Source: Prinsepia uniflora (lineage: Eukaryota; Streptophyta; Magnoliopsida; Rosales; Rosaceae). Taken from it: DNA of 64,000 nt. Position 1 is the first letter of the stretch; each line of letters opens with the position of its first letter. Below are positions 43,787-57,400 of the stretch, in pieces. Below the pieces are notes generated by a model, which did no database searches, was not told the origin of the DNA, and saw nothing but the letters and a program-made list of their open reading frames with translations. The stretch spans positions 88,028,503-88,092,502 of the forward strand of contig CM064862.1 in the NCBI GenBank assembly GCA_032719365.1. The letters are read 5' to 3'. The translations under genes and the position numbers were made by a program.

Positions 43787-46423
43787 TAAGGTGTCAGGAC
43801 CCGTCCCAAATATCACCTCGATACCCGAGACGAACCCTGCTCCCGTCTGACAATCACACTTAAGGTACCAAAACAACCTCAACACAACCATAAGCATAAC
43901 TATCAGACAAGGGAGAAATATAATACAACTGTAAGTCCGAGCATAGTTCTAAAAAATGGGCACAAAATCCTACTATGCTAGTCTCGCAACGGAAGAACGT
44001 CGTAAGCTCTATGCCTCGGTCCCTGCCTCAACGTTCACCCCAGCGCTATCACCAAGACCTGGAGGGTAAGTTAAAATCAAAAGTGTGAGTGGACTAAAGA
44101 AATAAAAGTTTCAAATACGATTTAGAAGTAAAACAGTTAAAGAAAACAAGAAGATTTTACCCTCCGTTTTAAAATATGCATGCCCAACTAAGTATCAGAA
44201 AACCACAACATAAAACAGTATAGCAAGATCATATCATAAAACCAAATCCACAAATATCCAAGTCTGATCAAACCTGCTGGGTTTATCCGATACTTTAAAC
44301 TCAACCAGGCCTCAAATGTAATCCGAGTCTTTAAACTCAATAGGCCTACGGGGGTAATATCGTAAATATCCGAGTCTTTAAACTCAATCCGGGCCCGTCC
44401 CCCGTCAATCAGAATCCGGGTCTTTAAACCCAATATCCAGATCCAGCAAATCCAATCCAAAACTAATTTAAAATCAATGCTAAATCCACATCCAAACTCG
44501 AATCCGAAATCCCTGGTCCGAAGCCCTCTGGCATTCAGAACCGTCATTCCGAACCCAAATCCGGAATTCCACTTTTTCCGACTTTAAAACCAAATTTTGT
44601 TTCTCGAAATCCGATTTCAAAACCAAAACCTTGATTTCCAAAATCATACTTCATAATCCACTTATAATCATCAGAAAACAATTCTAGAGTGAAAACATGA
44701 AACTTAACATCCAAAATCAAAATCCAGCTTTTCTCGAAAAACGTGCAAAATCCCGAAATGTCTCAAAAACGTGCAAACATATTAACCACATATAATCACC
44801 ATCAAAAAGCATAAAAACCATATATAATATCATAAAACATAAATAAAACAGTTAGGCATGCTCGTAAGGAAAGAAAGAGTCCACTCACGAATCGTAAAAT
44901 GTCAATCGCGCTCCGTGCGCTCCTCGACCGTCTCAGGCGTCTCCCGTCCTGTCAATAGGCACCAAATAAGGTCACAATTACATTAATTATACTAACCATA
45001 ATTTCCCTAATTTTTCGGGAATTTATTCGTAATTTAAACTTAAACCCTAAACCGTCCGGATTCCCGAACTATCCTGTAACCTCGTCCGATTAACCCGAAA
45101 GTTACACCAATGGATTCTTTATGACATTTAGAACCAAAACCATGTTGGAAGTTTGGCCGGAATCCTCCCCACGCGCCCCCACGCGTCGCCCAAAGTGGCT
45201 GCGCGTGGGGCTCACGCGCCTGCTACAGTGCATCGTCCTGTCCCCTGCAACTAAACCCAATCCTAAAATCGAAGAATCACGACCTAAAACCCCTCAACTT
45301 CACCCTCGAAACAGACGGCCCGTGAGCCCTGTTTTGGCCGCTGGCCACCCAGGTCCTCCCCCGTCACGACGACCATCCTAGACGACTCCTAGGACCTCCC
45401 TGAACCTCACTTCACTCACCAATTCCCTCAACTCTAGCCCAAAGTCCACGACTATTGAAAACAAAAACACGGGAAAACAGGGGATTCAAACCATACCTTT
45501 GAACCGTCCACCGCCGTCTGCACCGCAGTATGCCACGGTGCTCGTTGAGTCCCCTGCCGTCGTCCTAGCCTCCTATTAGCTTGGATTGAACCACAACACG
45601 GCACAACCACCGTCAAACTCTCACGGCCTCCTCTGTTTCTCTGAAAATTCAGCCTTCCACGGCCGTGTCTCCGTGCACAATTTCAGCTCCAAAACCCGAT
45701 CACCAGTCTCTCTTCTTCTCTCTGTCACACTCACAATTCACAGAACTCTCACCCACGCACAGAATCGATCAAGAACTCTCAATTCTTCACTCTCTGTTTC
45801 TCTGTGTCGAAGCCCAATACACGGTTCCAATTTGAACGATTTGTGGCCGTGTGTATGTGAGACCCTCCTAGAACCATCCAGCAAAGCCCACGTGTCCACT
45901 TCTCCATGGTCTTCAGTACAAAATATCCAATCCCACTCAGCCATTTGCCCTTATCTGATTGGGCCATATGGGAAAAGACTAAATTGCCCCTAGTGTTAAA
46001 AATTACCTTTTTACCCTCAAACTTTCCAGACCCATAACTATTTCGTCTGACGTCCGATGACAGCGTGCCGCCTGTCGTTGTACTCAGGATGTCGAGACCT
46101 ATCTAACGGTCCTCGGTCTACGTGAAAATCAAAAATCCACTAAAAAGTCAACATTTTCCTCAAATAGTCAAAATTACGGTAACGCCCTCAATCTTCCGAA
46201 CGTCATAACTTTTTCTCCGATTGTCCAAATCGGACATGCCACCTGTCTACGGACTCGTGGCGTCCTAACCTACGTCATGGTCAATGGTCAACACTCATCC
46301 AACCTGTAAATCAAAAAGTCAACTTTTGATGCACTATTCACAAGGGCAAAATCGTCCGTTCATACAAATCTTTACAAAAATTACATTTATACCCTTCCCG
46401 AAGGTACGGGTTGTTACATAAGG
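43787..46423 (-). mobile_element. Solo LTR N with target duplication TAAGG
   Basis: The LTR spans 43792-46418 (2,627 bp) and the flanks TAAGG are identical (43787-43791, 46419-46423). The + strand runs TGTCAGGACCC...GGTTGTTACA. It has GAGTCTTTAAACTC palindromes (44280-44440), paired motifs at 44879-44888 and 44083-44094, and a CACGCG cluster at about 45170-45215. It interrupts the antisense gene. Confidence 0.94.
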
Positions 46424-46429
46424 TCTTGG

Positions 46430-46625
46430 CATCGACCGGACTAAGGGCACCGCTTGACCTATCAGCCACTTCCACTTCGGGGACCGACCCCTCTTTACGA
46501 CCAGAGCTCGGCTTGTCCTCACTTTCAGTCATCGACCTCATCGATCGGACTATGGCCACCGCTTGACCTATCAGCCACTTTCACTTCGGGGACCGACCCC
46601 TCTTTACGGATAGAGCTCTCATCCA
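46430..46625 (-). repeat. 109-bp tandem duplication in the antisense gene
   Basis: Two units start at 46430 and 46539 and share GGACC-, TATCAGCCACTT- and CGGGGACCGACCCCTCTTTA-type stretches. The inner CGGGGACCGACCCC is itself near-palindromic. Confidence 0.8.
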
Positions 46626-46900
46626 CCTCATTTTCTGACTTCGTCATATTTCTTACTTCATGCAAGCTTGACTCGTCCCCACTTTCAGACGGAGGCGGCT
46701 CGTCGACCTCTGAGTCATAACATTTCCCCTCCAACACCGAGTTACTAGTCTCGGACATCTACAAAACATAACAGGGAGAAAACACAACTCAGAGCCCGAC
46801 CCCACAATTTAGAAGATCCGAGCACAAACTCACTCGAGTACATGCCCAGTTCTACATAAAACTCTACTTGAATAAAAAAAGGCAGAAGAAGGATCACTTA

Positions 46901-47139
46901 CCGTGTTTTTTTGCGGCGGAGAAAACTGATCGAAAATCGCACAACCATGAGCACCTTCATAGAGAACTGATCGGAAATCATTCACAACTGACAACACTTC
47001 GTCCAAAACTTCAAAATACAAAGTTAGAAAATTGATGGAGGACCCCTTTTATTTATAGAGCACGGCGCGGACAACCAGGAATCACCTCCCTCAACGGTTG
47101 ACACGTGTCACATCAGCACAGATCTAACAAACACGTGTC
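46901..47139 (-). promoter_or_regulatory. Promoter and first exon of the antisense gene
   Basis: On the minus strand TATAAATA lies at 47057-47050. Two ACACGTGTC G-box/ABRE palindromes lie upstream (47101-47110, 47131-47139). The leader exon ends in ACG|GTAAGT at 46902/46901, a strong donor. The matching acceptor is just before ATG 46758, giving a 142-bp intron. Confidence 0.65.
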
Positions 47140-47236
47140 GCATATCCAACCGAGAAGGCCAACCGTCTCAAGGCATGACCACCGACCTTGAACAAGTTAG
47201 CCAACCAGCCTTACTTACCTAGTCGATTCTTAGCAC

Positions 47237-47375
47237 GCACCATAGAGCCACGCAGACCACTCTATGGCTGCCTATCAAACCAAGGTTCCATGTCAACCTT
47301 AAGGCCCAGACCGCCTCGTTCAAAGTCTACTCTGGGTACGCCCCATAGAGCCACACAGACCGCTCGGCGGACGCC
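47237..47375 (+). repeat. Duplicated CCATAGAGCCAC segment
   Basis: CCATAGAGCCACGCAGACC and CCATAGAGCCACACAGACC lie about 100 bp apart in the region between the antisense promoter and the 3' LTR. Confidence 0.65.
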
Positions 47376-47731
47376 TGACACCAAGGTATCATGTCATACC
47401 TCACACATGACTCACTCCAAACGACTCCGAGTTAGTCCCACCAAGCTACACTAATCGCTTGACGAAGTCACGACAAACCGAGTCCCATGGCATCCACACC
47501 CCCTGAACCGACTTACCTATCGACATCCTGACATGCTCTTAACATCCAATGCCCAGTCCACCTGGACATCGACCACTAATCACTTCCGAACATGGCCGCG
47601 AACAGCTTGGTGACCGCTCTCGACCGAGGGACTTGAGAGACTTTAGGTATATTTCCCACCGAGTCTGGAAGAATAAGACAAGTCTCTAACTGAGAAATTC
47701 CACCTCGGCCAAGAACTTGAAAGATTTTTAT

Positions 47732-48211
47732 TGACACCATATCAGACCAAACTTACCAAACTGTATACCTAAAACTCAAACACCCAACATGGGTCGAGCC
47801 CACACAACCTACGCAACTCTAACAATAGGCCAAAGACGGGATGACACATGGAAGCATCTCCACTCTCGATCTGCGTGTCATGTGTTAGCGCGTAAACCGA
47901 GGAGCATTTATCCTACATCGAAACTATCAAAAATGAATACCTCACTCACCCGTATATAAGGGGTGCACATTTCCCAATAAAGGTCACTAATACTTACAAT
48001 TCACTACTACTCTACCAAACTTACCATTTTCTGCTTCCTCTTACAAACAAACTTGCTGACTTGATCGTTTGAGAACCTTAGGCCGACACAACATCGGCGG
48101 TCGTACTAACGGAGGACCCACGACTCTTTCTAGTCCATAGGTCACGAGGAGTAACCCGCATCGTACAATGATTAAATGGCTAGTAATCAAGTTGAAATAT
48201 TTCGTACTTCA
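47732..48211 (+). repeat. 3' LTR of element G
   Basis: TGACACCATATCAGACC to TTTCGTACTTCA, 480 bp. It aligns with 28909-29398 and has the same TATA box (GTATATAAGG at 47952-47961). Confidence 0.88.
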
Positions 48212-51200
48212 ACGTAACATATACAAATCACACTCATTAATTAAAGTTTTACATCTATTCATCCTAGATTTTTTTAATTTTAATCCACATATTAATATAT
48301 GTGTTACCTTTAACCATCATTTACGATTTGTTATAACTTATGTATCTATTTATTCTATCATTTTAGATAATAACGCGGATGAAATAAATTCTTTGTCGTT
48401 CATTTTATTATGACACAATAATAAATTAAAGAGTATATCGAAGAGCATCTCTTTCGTTTCGGTCACCATCTTTAGGTTAGCTGCTCTACAATGTGGACAG
48501 CCAAGCCAGTATACATCACCATCTTTACACTCCCCCAAAGAATGGATGGTCAAAAGGATTTTTTTTCATAGGTATGGGTAAATACCTTTACCCCATAAAG
48601 TTGTACATGGGTATAATATTTACGTACAATATAATAGCCCATTTTAATTCTAAAGAGCATATCTATAGTCAGCACAAATTTTGAATTCTAAAATAAATTG
48701 GACTAAATTTTAATGTTAAATATTATCAAAATTCAAAATCGAGACGTATCCTCAAAATGCATATTTAAAAAATAAAAAATAACCATGCAATGATTCAATA
48801 TAAAATTATTTAAATTTTGTCATATGAGCCTTTAAGATATTAAATTCATTAATTGTCAAATTTATGTAGACAACAAGTTCACTTTTTAATTGAACTATAT
48901 ATTATACAATATCAAACAAAATGGTAATCCTCTTATTTAAGTGTAGAACAAAATCTCGTAGAAGTTTCTATCTTTTCTAATAAATTTGTACCATATGTTA
49001 AAAAAAATTATAATTAAAAAAAAATTAACTCATTCAATTTTAGTTTCTGATTTGAAATTCCAGCATCCGACACTGTCAATATCCTTGGTACGTATAAGGA
49101 TATTTAGAAGCATGCGTGGGCTATGCCTTACAACCGTAGTCTAGAATATTTTTGGGCGGTCTACAAATTTATTTTTAATAAATATATAATTGGGATCAGA
49201 ATAGTTTTATGTTTGAGACCAGTAAACCAAAGCAACCTAGCTCTTTCATTTCAAACATCGATGCAACAATCAGGCAAAAATTTCCGGCAACTACGTGCAT
49301 CTCCACCGCCGCAGGTAATTGTGTACTTGCCACCGCGGCAGATCTACTATAAGTGACATAATTAAGAAAAAAAAAAAATAGAGGAAGCATTAATTAATAT
49401 AGGATTAAACTAGGCGTATTGTTCCACCTCGATTTGATTGGGAACCAATGGTGGGCCAATAAGAGCTAAGAAGAGCAGATGTAGAAGAATGAATTGATCA
49501 GATGGGGTAAGTTTGCCGTAGTCCTCAACTAGTTACTTGCAAGAAAAGGTTGGTTGGTGTTCAACAAATCTTAGGGTTTATGGTTTGAATTCGATTCAAA
49601 CTGCCCACGATGATCGGTGCATAGATTCCTAAAGATCAAGAAATGACATATGAATGGGCCAGGCCCAAACAAAAGCAAAACAATGCTTTTTCATATTCAA
49701 TAACAAAAAAGAAGTGAGACTTATAATTCATTTTACTCTCTGAATCGGATATTAAATCTCACTTTATTTTTCAAATGCTAAATCGTATCAATGTGCTATC
49801 AGAAAAAGAGGTATAACGGTAGAGAAGCAAGTTGGGGACTTTGTCTCGAAAGGCACCTGAACATCGGAGCCATTGGTGAGGCAAGGAGTGGAAAGAGGAG
49901 CCCAAATTGGGATTAGAATTTGAGATTGAGATTTTTTGCCGATTGGAGTTAGGATTTGTTCAAACCCAGATTGGCCACAAACCCAAATTGGGATTAGAAT
50001 TTGGGATTTAGTTTTTTTTTTTTTTTTTTTGTAGAATTCATCATCCTATTTCAATTAGATGAAGAAAAAACAGATGAATATGATGATGATGGTGGTGGAG
50101 AAACCCAAATTCACTATTCATCATCTGCATCCTTTAAATTATATATATATATATATATTAATTCTAATAATTTTCTACATAATAACTAAATATCCAATAT
50201 CTTACTGACACGTAAGCATTGTTGACGCTATGACTAACGAAGTCTAACAATTGGAGCAACGGAAGTAACATAAGGAGGTTCTTGCAGCACGTTGGTACGA
50301 TCTAGTATTTGTAGAATAAAGTAATTTAATGTCGGATTCAGAAAACAAAGTGAGTAATAAGCCAAAAAGTGATGTTCTTGATCAAATTTTAGCTTGTGGG
50401 ACATATAATATTATCATGTTTAATTAGCTTCACTAAATTTCCAACTGATTCGGATAATTCATGCATGCATCGATGCTTTGAGCTTCAAAAATGCAACTTC
50501 TCATCTTTTGTTGAAGATGGATTTCGAATAGGTAGCCATTTCAACGCTTATTTGTTTACTTCATTTACTTTTTGGGTAAGCAGTTGAAATTAGGGTAACA
50601 AATATTCAATTTAAAATGCATGGTGCATGAGGTTAAACGAGAAGTTTGAAATTAGTGGCCCTCATTTACATTAAAAAAGAATGAAAAAAAGTGGTTGCCC
50701 TCAAATTTTAAGCGCCTTGACATCCAAGTTATGACTTTATTTTGGGCATGCAGAAGAATTTTCTGGAAAATGATTTGAACATCACTGCAAACCTAAAGGG
50801 TAACCGTGTGCAGTAAAAGACCTGCCATCTGTAGTAGAAAATGGTTTGAAACTTTATTTAATTTTTATTTGGTAGGTTTGAGCAATTTCTGACTCGTGTT
50901 ATACTTGGTTTGAGAAGTGAAGTTTTTAAGCTTCGTACGAATAGTGAAGGAAAACCAAATTAGGGGAGGCATTGATTACCTGACATGCTTGATTTTGTTT
51001 GCCAAGTTGCTTGTAGTGGTGGCGTTATTATTAATTGATTAATTAATTTTGATGTCACTTAATGTTTGTTCGTCGATTTGACGGCTATCTAATAATGTAT
51101 ATATTTAGATCTATTTCAACAAAAGAGGCGAAGCACACGAATAGCTAGCTACCTACTCAGTAGTCAGTACTCAATAATGATCCAATTCCAACCCAACAGA

Positions 51201-54200
51201 AAAGGCCACATTCGACTCCTAACACAAACTAATAATCCAATTATCCATTTTCACGACAGAAAGAAGAATATAATCACACGCATTAGTTCGAATCTCACCT
51301 CAAACTATATATTATATTATCTCAAAATATTAATAATATATTAAAATAATTATCTAAATAAATAAATTGACTCGAAAATCATAAATGTTGAAAATATAAG
51401 TTTTTTATTAATTTTATTGAATAACATTCTATGTTTTTTAATTTATTATTTTTGTTTTAATTAATACTTTTATTATTAACTAGGAATTTAATAAATAAAA
51501 TAACCTATCTAACTATATATATAAGAACTTATATAACTAAATATATATAAGTTATTACGGATGTACACGTAAATCCACTTAGATATCTAGTCATTATGAG
51601 ATGCGGTTTCTTACGTTTGAACGCATAAGCAGATTAGGCGGTCGCCGTTTTGAAGAATGTATATATATATATATATATAATTCTCACTTAATACTACGAC
51701 CCAATGATTTTTTTTTTCATATGTAGATAAGAGATTTCGAATTCGACTCTCATCGAGTGAAATGAATACTAAATATAAATAATAAGTTTTTTACTCATTA
51801 TACCCATGAACATTAAATTTAATCTTAAAATACCCCATGAACACAATTTTTTACCCATGATGCACTATGCACGCGATTTTGTCCCAAGCTGTCCTTAGTC
51901 ATCAAATCTATTAACTTTCAGTCAAATACAAAGCTAAAATTATCACTTTTAAGTTTTTCTCGACTTCTCCCATTTGAATTGGAATTAAGGAGAAGCAATT
52001 GAAGAAACCAGTGACTGAGTGAAGTAATTGAAATAGTGACTGCGTGAAGTAATTTCCAATTTAAATCCCACCCACAATTGTCACGTCAAATTCACCAAAT
52101 AATTCACCGACGGGTGTAGTTTGACCCGGTTCTTTCCCAGGTCCTCTCCTCAAGAAAGCCCTGCTGCTTCAACAGTGGTATGATGGTGATGGATTTGGTG
52201 AGATTGACAGAAGGAAATTACAGAAAGATGATCGAAAACTAGATGGAGTTATAGAGAAAGAGAAGGATTTACGATTTGGGTTCTTTACCCCCATTTTTGC
52301 TGGTGTACGCTTGAAACATTGAGGCCATAGATCACCGGTAAAACCAACACAGGCTCGGCAGTAACATTATCAGTGGCAACTGCAGGTCTCTCCAACTAGG
52401 ACCAGTCAGTTTGCTACATTGGAGCAACAAAGGCAAGCCATGGGTCAAACTTGAATCCAAGGACCCATGCCCATTGGATCATCTGTGGGAGCTTTATGAT
52501 CTTTACAAAGTGGTCATTAGAACCAGGCAAAGTTTCATTCTTTAGCGACGATCTCCACCTCTACATTGATTCAGTTTTCGAGCTATTTTTCGTGATGAGT
52601 TATGATTCTTTCATACATTCTTTTTATAGCCATGTACAGATTGATTGAATTTAGATGAAATTGTGGGAGGGAGTGCAAAATTCATGGGTATTTCAGTCTT
52701 TATCAACTACTGGGGTTCTTTTAAAATTTAACTATTTCTCATTTTTTTTCCTGCTTCACTTCACATATATGATTGGGACATTTGAATTCCTATTTTTGGG
52801 GCTCCACACCTCCGAATTCTTAGAGCCATTTTGGTGTTTGAGTCTTGAATTACACTCGGTCTTCTTTCATTTCAGAGTTCCTCTCTTTTTCTCTAGGGAG
52901 CACTTTGGGATGAACCGTGTTCAAGGGATATCGTGAGTCAAAATCATATTTAGGGAATATTTGATACTAAATTTAATATTCAGCGAGCATATTGAATAAA
53001 AAATCTAAATAATATGATCCATCTCCCTTACTATCATCAATCAACCTAATATATGTCTCTTTTGAGGGACATCTGATAAAAAACATACATATATATAGGA
53101 AAAATTGAAGCAATGATCTCTCAATTTAATCCTAATATTTGAAATCGTCAATAAAGTTCAATGTCGGTTTTTTGGGTCCATGCATTTTATCACAATCGTT
53201 AATTTAGTCACTTCGTTAAAAAACTTATGAATTCAGTTAAAAATTAAGGTATATTATTCGTCACAATTTATTAATATATTATACACATAAAATAAAAATA
53301 AAAAATTTATATACTTATTGAACGAAACAGTCCCAATTTCGTTTCTTCTAGAAATTGGATGACTTGAAGTAATTAGTAAAGCATTTCGATGCCATTAAAA
53401 TCAATTTCAGCGTGTAGTGTAGGACTACTTAACAGTTATCCCATACGTGCAGAAATTCTCAGGGGTTGAATCTACTGTGGTAGACCATATACTGCTGAAC
53501 ATAGACTCTACTATGAATGGTCCCAACTCCCAAATCCCGCAAACATAATATGATCTTTTGGATATATGACTGTTGACTCATTCTACACAGAGTCTCCCTT
53601 TCAAACTTTGATTCATTCAAATGGGTGAACAGAAAACATCATCGTGTTCGTAGCCCGCACATGACTCACCAGGGTAATGATTGTGTAATCCTAACCATAG
53701 GCGGCAACCGCAATGCTAGAAATATCTCATTTTTGTTAATGTTCGTTTGGATTGAACATATTGATTAGTACAGTAGTTAAATTTGATGACGAATCTTCTT
53801 CAAATCTGCAATGTTCTACAGACTCTTTAAAACCAAATGTGATGAATTTGATGACGATAACAACTTCTTTTAACGGAGGTAGTTTGTTTAGGATTATAGG
53901 TTTATTTAGAGTTTTTTTTTTTTTAGCTTTGTTAGTTTGATTTGTAATTTTGTATAATTTCAATAATGTGAATTTGCTAGTTGTTAATGTGTCTTTGTCT
54001 GCATTAGTATTACCTTATTGATTTGTAAATCTTGTTATCCTAACTTGATTTTGATAATATAATTGTACTCGATTTTTAGAATATGCAACGACACCATTTT
54101 TTATTATTAAAAAAAAAACTTTTACTTTCTACACTTAAAATTAAGTTTTAAAAGAACGGACGATTAGGAATGCAAGGCCGATACTTCCATCTCAGGTATA

Positions 54201-54426
54201 GTAATCATCTAGTGCAGTCTTTTTTTTTTTTTTTTTGGATAAGTGGGTATGAAATATGTCATGATCTGTGAAAAGAATTGTTTAAGATAGAGGAAGAAAG
54301 GGTAAAAGGGTTATGGCCAATTCAAAGGCTGTGTAATTGGTGTCTTCTTATGACCAAGACATTCCCAAGGAATGACACACACTACCAACAATTCACATAT
54401 TCTTGGTCTTCAAAAAATCTTAGGGG
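48212..54426. other. AT-rich intergenic spacer with simple repeats
   Basis: Over 6 kb without a gene I can support. It contains a 20-bp direct repeat CCCAAATTGGGATTAGAATT (49901 and about 49983), a T18 run at about 50011, (TA)n at about 50138-50158 and 51657-51680, a T18 run at about 54220, and many A/T homopolymers. 52450-52940 has three short open frames with aromatic-rich but unfamiliar sequence. Confidence 0.5.
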
Positions 54427-57400
54427 TTTTTTTTTTTTTTTTTTTTTTGCTTTAGAGCCACAGGGCCTCAGAGTCACTTTCATCCTTCACCAATCTAATT
54501 CCAGCATCCTAAGTGACCTTTAGCCCCATATATAGATCAAATAATTCAGCTTTCATAATATCTCCATGGCTCAGATTAACAGCAAACCTTTCAATCTAGT
54601 CAGCATTGTGATTTCTTAGGATTCCACCTGCACTAATTTTACTAAGATTGTTTCAGCAGCTACCATCAACATTCAACTTGCACCAATCAAGCAAAGGAGG
54701 AGACCAATGAATGAGGATAGCTTGCCTCAACAGCCGTCAGTTAGTAGGTTTGTTTACCTCGTACCAATCCCTAGAAAAACGATGGATAATATTATGTGGT
54801 CTGGCTCTTGCCCAGCATTAAAGATGAACGCATTCCTCCATTTCCAGTAAAATCAAAGGGTTGAAGCAAAAGTCAAGCATCAGGGAGTGCCAGAAGAGAG
54901 ACAATAATTAGAATGCAGGTTGATAGATAGCCAACTTTTAAAATCCAGAGCAAATGAGTGAATAACCACATGGAGGAGGGGAGGACCAATAGTATTCCAA
55001 ATAGCTAGAGCACGAGGGCAGTACCTTAGGAGGTGGTCTAAGTCTTCCTCAATAGATGGGCATCTAGGGCAACTTGTATCCGTCGAAAGGCCTATCTTCC
55101 AACGTTGAAGATTAGTCAACAATTTCCCATGGCCAATTGTCCACATGAAGGTTTTTAATTTAGGAGGAATAGTAAAGCCCCATATCAAATCCCAATAGAA
55201 ATCATGGTTGCCATCATTATCAAATAAAGACAGATAATCAGATTTAATAGAGAAAGAACATGATCTAGTTAAGTCCCAGATTATTGTGCCTCTTCTAGCT
55301 TCATCAAGGCTGATGTGGTTAGCAAAGATGCAAGCCACCACCTCACTAGGGAGATCCTGGTTGACTTATAATATGGGAGAGTTTTTCCAAGCAGAGAACA
55401 AAAATGTAGGGGGATATAGGGTCCCCTTGTCTTATACCACATCCAGGTGTAAAAGAATTGGTGAGCTCACCATTCACAATAACATTGTAGTTAACAGAGG
55501 TAATGCAATGCATAATCAGCTCTAGAAGCTTCCCATTTAAGCCAATCTCCCTAAGAACCTCATTGATTAAGTGCCATTGAAGTCTGTCATAGGCCTTAGA
55601 GAGGTCAATTTTACAAGCAATGTAACCCTTCTTGCTTGTAACAGATTTGTATTTATGACGAATTTCCTGCGCAATTATAACATTATCATTAATTTGTCTA
55701 CAAGACACAAAACTAACTTGTGTAGGACTCACAAGCTTCCCTAAGAGCGGTCTGAGTTTCCCCACAATAATCTTAGAAATGGTCTTGTACATGGTGGAAC
55801 ACAAGCTGATTGGCCTCATTTGGGTCATACTGGTAGGATTATCAATTTTGGGGAGAAGAGAGATTAAGAGTATTATTCATCCTAAGAGGCAGAGACTCAG
55901 AGACAAAGCAAGCCTTCACAATCTCACGCACATCACACCCACAATCTGGCCAAAAGTTCTGATAGAAACAAGCCGGCATCCCATTAGGACCAGGAGCTTT
56001 GAGACCTCAAATAGAAAACATGCTATTTTTTATATCCACGTCAGTAATACCATTGAAGATAATGTCAAAATCATCATTATTAAGCATCGGAAAGAGCCTA
56101 GGAAGAGAGAAAAAATCCCCCCTAGCCAGTACATGGGAAAAAAGAGCCTGAAAATAACTATTGATCAGTAATTTTAGGGGCTCTTTATCAAACACCCAGA
56201 CCCCAACATCGTTATTGAGACCTTCAATCTTATTTTTCCTTCGTCTAATCAGGGTGGATAATTGAAAGAATTCTGTGTTCATATCACCCTTCTCCAGCCA
56301 AGTGTTTATGGACTTCTGCAACCAAAAAAAACTCTTCCTGATCAAAGATGGCTTTATACTCACTAGTCAGCTGATTTTCTAAGTCAACGAGGAAGGGGAT
56401 ATGTTTAAGACAGAGTGCCTTTTGGATACCTTCAATTTTGGTAATTTGTCTTCTTTTTCTTTTAAACAGACATCCAAACACATTTTTATTCCACTCGTGC
56501 AGAGCAGCAACAATGGACATAGATTTATGGCAAGCATCAACAAGGGCCGATATCCACTGATCCTTAACAAATTAACCAAACTGAGGATGAGAGAACCACT
56601 TTTCTTAGAACCTGAATGGCTTCAAGTTCGGATTAGGTATATGGGAAGACTGCAGACTAATGAAGATGGAGCAATGATCAGATTTGATCCGTGCTAAGTG
56701 TCTCACATATGCCTCAGGAAAAAGATGCCGCCAAGTAATATTATAGATGCCTCTATCAATCCTTTCCCAACGCCCCAGAGTCATTCTTCTTGCACCAAGT
56801 AAATTTGCGCCCAATGAACCCTAGGTCAATCAGGCTATTTCTTAGAATCCAATCTCTAAGCCCACAAGAATTACTAGTCGGCCTCTCACTAGATTTCTCC
56901 GAGGCAGCCACCAGCTCATTAAAATCACATGCAACACACCAAGGTAAGGAATAGGAAGCAGAAACACCGTTAAGGTAGTTCCATAGATGTTTTCTCACAC
57001 GGGGCCACGAGGAGGCATAAATCACAGTGAGAAGCCAATAAGAAGTACCATCCTTCACTAAAGTAGTGATAGATTGAGCAGAGCAAGCCACGATGGACAG
57101 GTTGACTGACTCTGCATTCCACAAAAACCAGACACCACCAAAGAAACTAGTAGCATCCATCACAAAATAGGTATTAAACCCAAGATCCTTGATGACATTG
57201 GTGGCTCTGTCACCACTGATCCTGGGTTCTAGAACAACAAAAATGTCCACTTTATTCAATTTTACCAAATCCTTAGCAGTATTCCTCTAACATTCCAAAT
57301 CATAGTCGACATAAACACTGATAAAGAAGAGGAAAGAGGCAAAGGGAAAACCCTGATCAAATAGAGGTAGTCAAGGCCTCCACCAAGGCAGAAGCCGCCC

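Larger units (their letters stand above)
42904..46758 (-). pseudogene. Antisense gene of element G (plant transposon-type domain), split by solo LTR N
   Basis: The coding start at ATG 46758 sits directly after an acceptor (TTTTGTAG). The first piece (46758-46419) is acidic and Ser-rich, with a 109-bp tandem duplication. After the solo LTR the frame resumes at 43791. 43516-43280 carries the core: YPEIPNHGVRLPLHSWLRNL and GQLNPNVWIVLCS. This resembles the Pfam 'putative gypsy type transposon' domain (PF04195/Transposase_28 type). Another exon starts at about 43030 after a GTGCAG acceptor (GLFPTEEILKEDKEIIKK). Stops and frameshifts occur. Tat-lineage elements are known to carry such an antisense ORF; its role is unknown. 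Confidence 0.7.
28909..48211 (+). mobile_element. Tat-type Ty3 retrotransposon (element G), decayed and filled with later insertions
   Basis: Terminal repeats of 490 and 480 bp (28909-29398, 47732-48211) bound it. Inside, in order: the TTTGGCGTCGTATGTGGG primer region, a gag start, the integrase end (39715-39926), and a minus-strand gene near the 3' LTR (42904-46758). LTR, gag-pol, antisense gene, LTR is the order known from Tat-lineage elements such as Grande. Most of pol is missing. The two LTRs differ at many positions (my rough impression is 15% or more), so it is old. I found no convincing target duplication (CACAT left, ACGTA right). Six or more copies of the long-LTR family are inserted in it. 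Confidence 0.83.

Noticed and set aside
28904..48216. Target duplication for element G
   Set aside because: CACAT on the left and ACGTA on the right do not match; age or rearrangement may have removed it.
52451..52936. Two adjacent short frames in aromatic-rich sequence
   Set aside because: No motif, AT-rich composition, no supporting gene structure.
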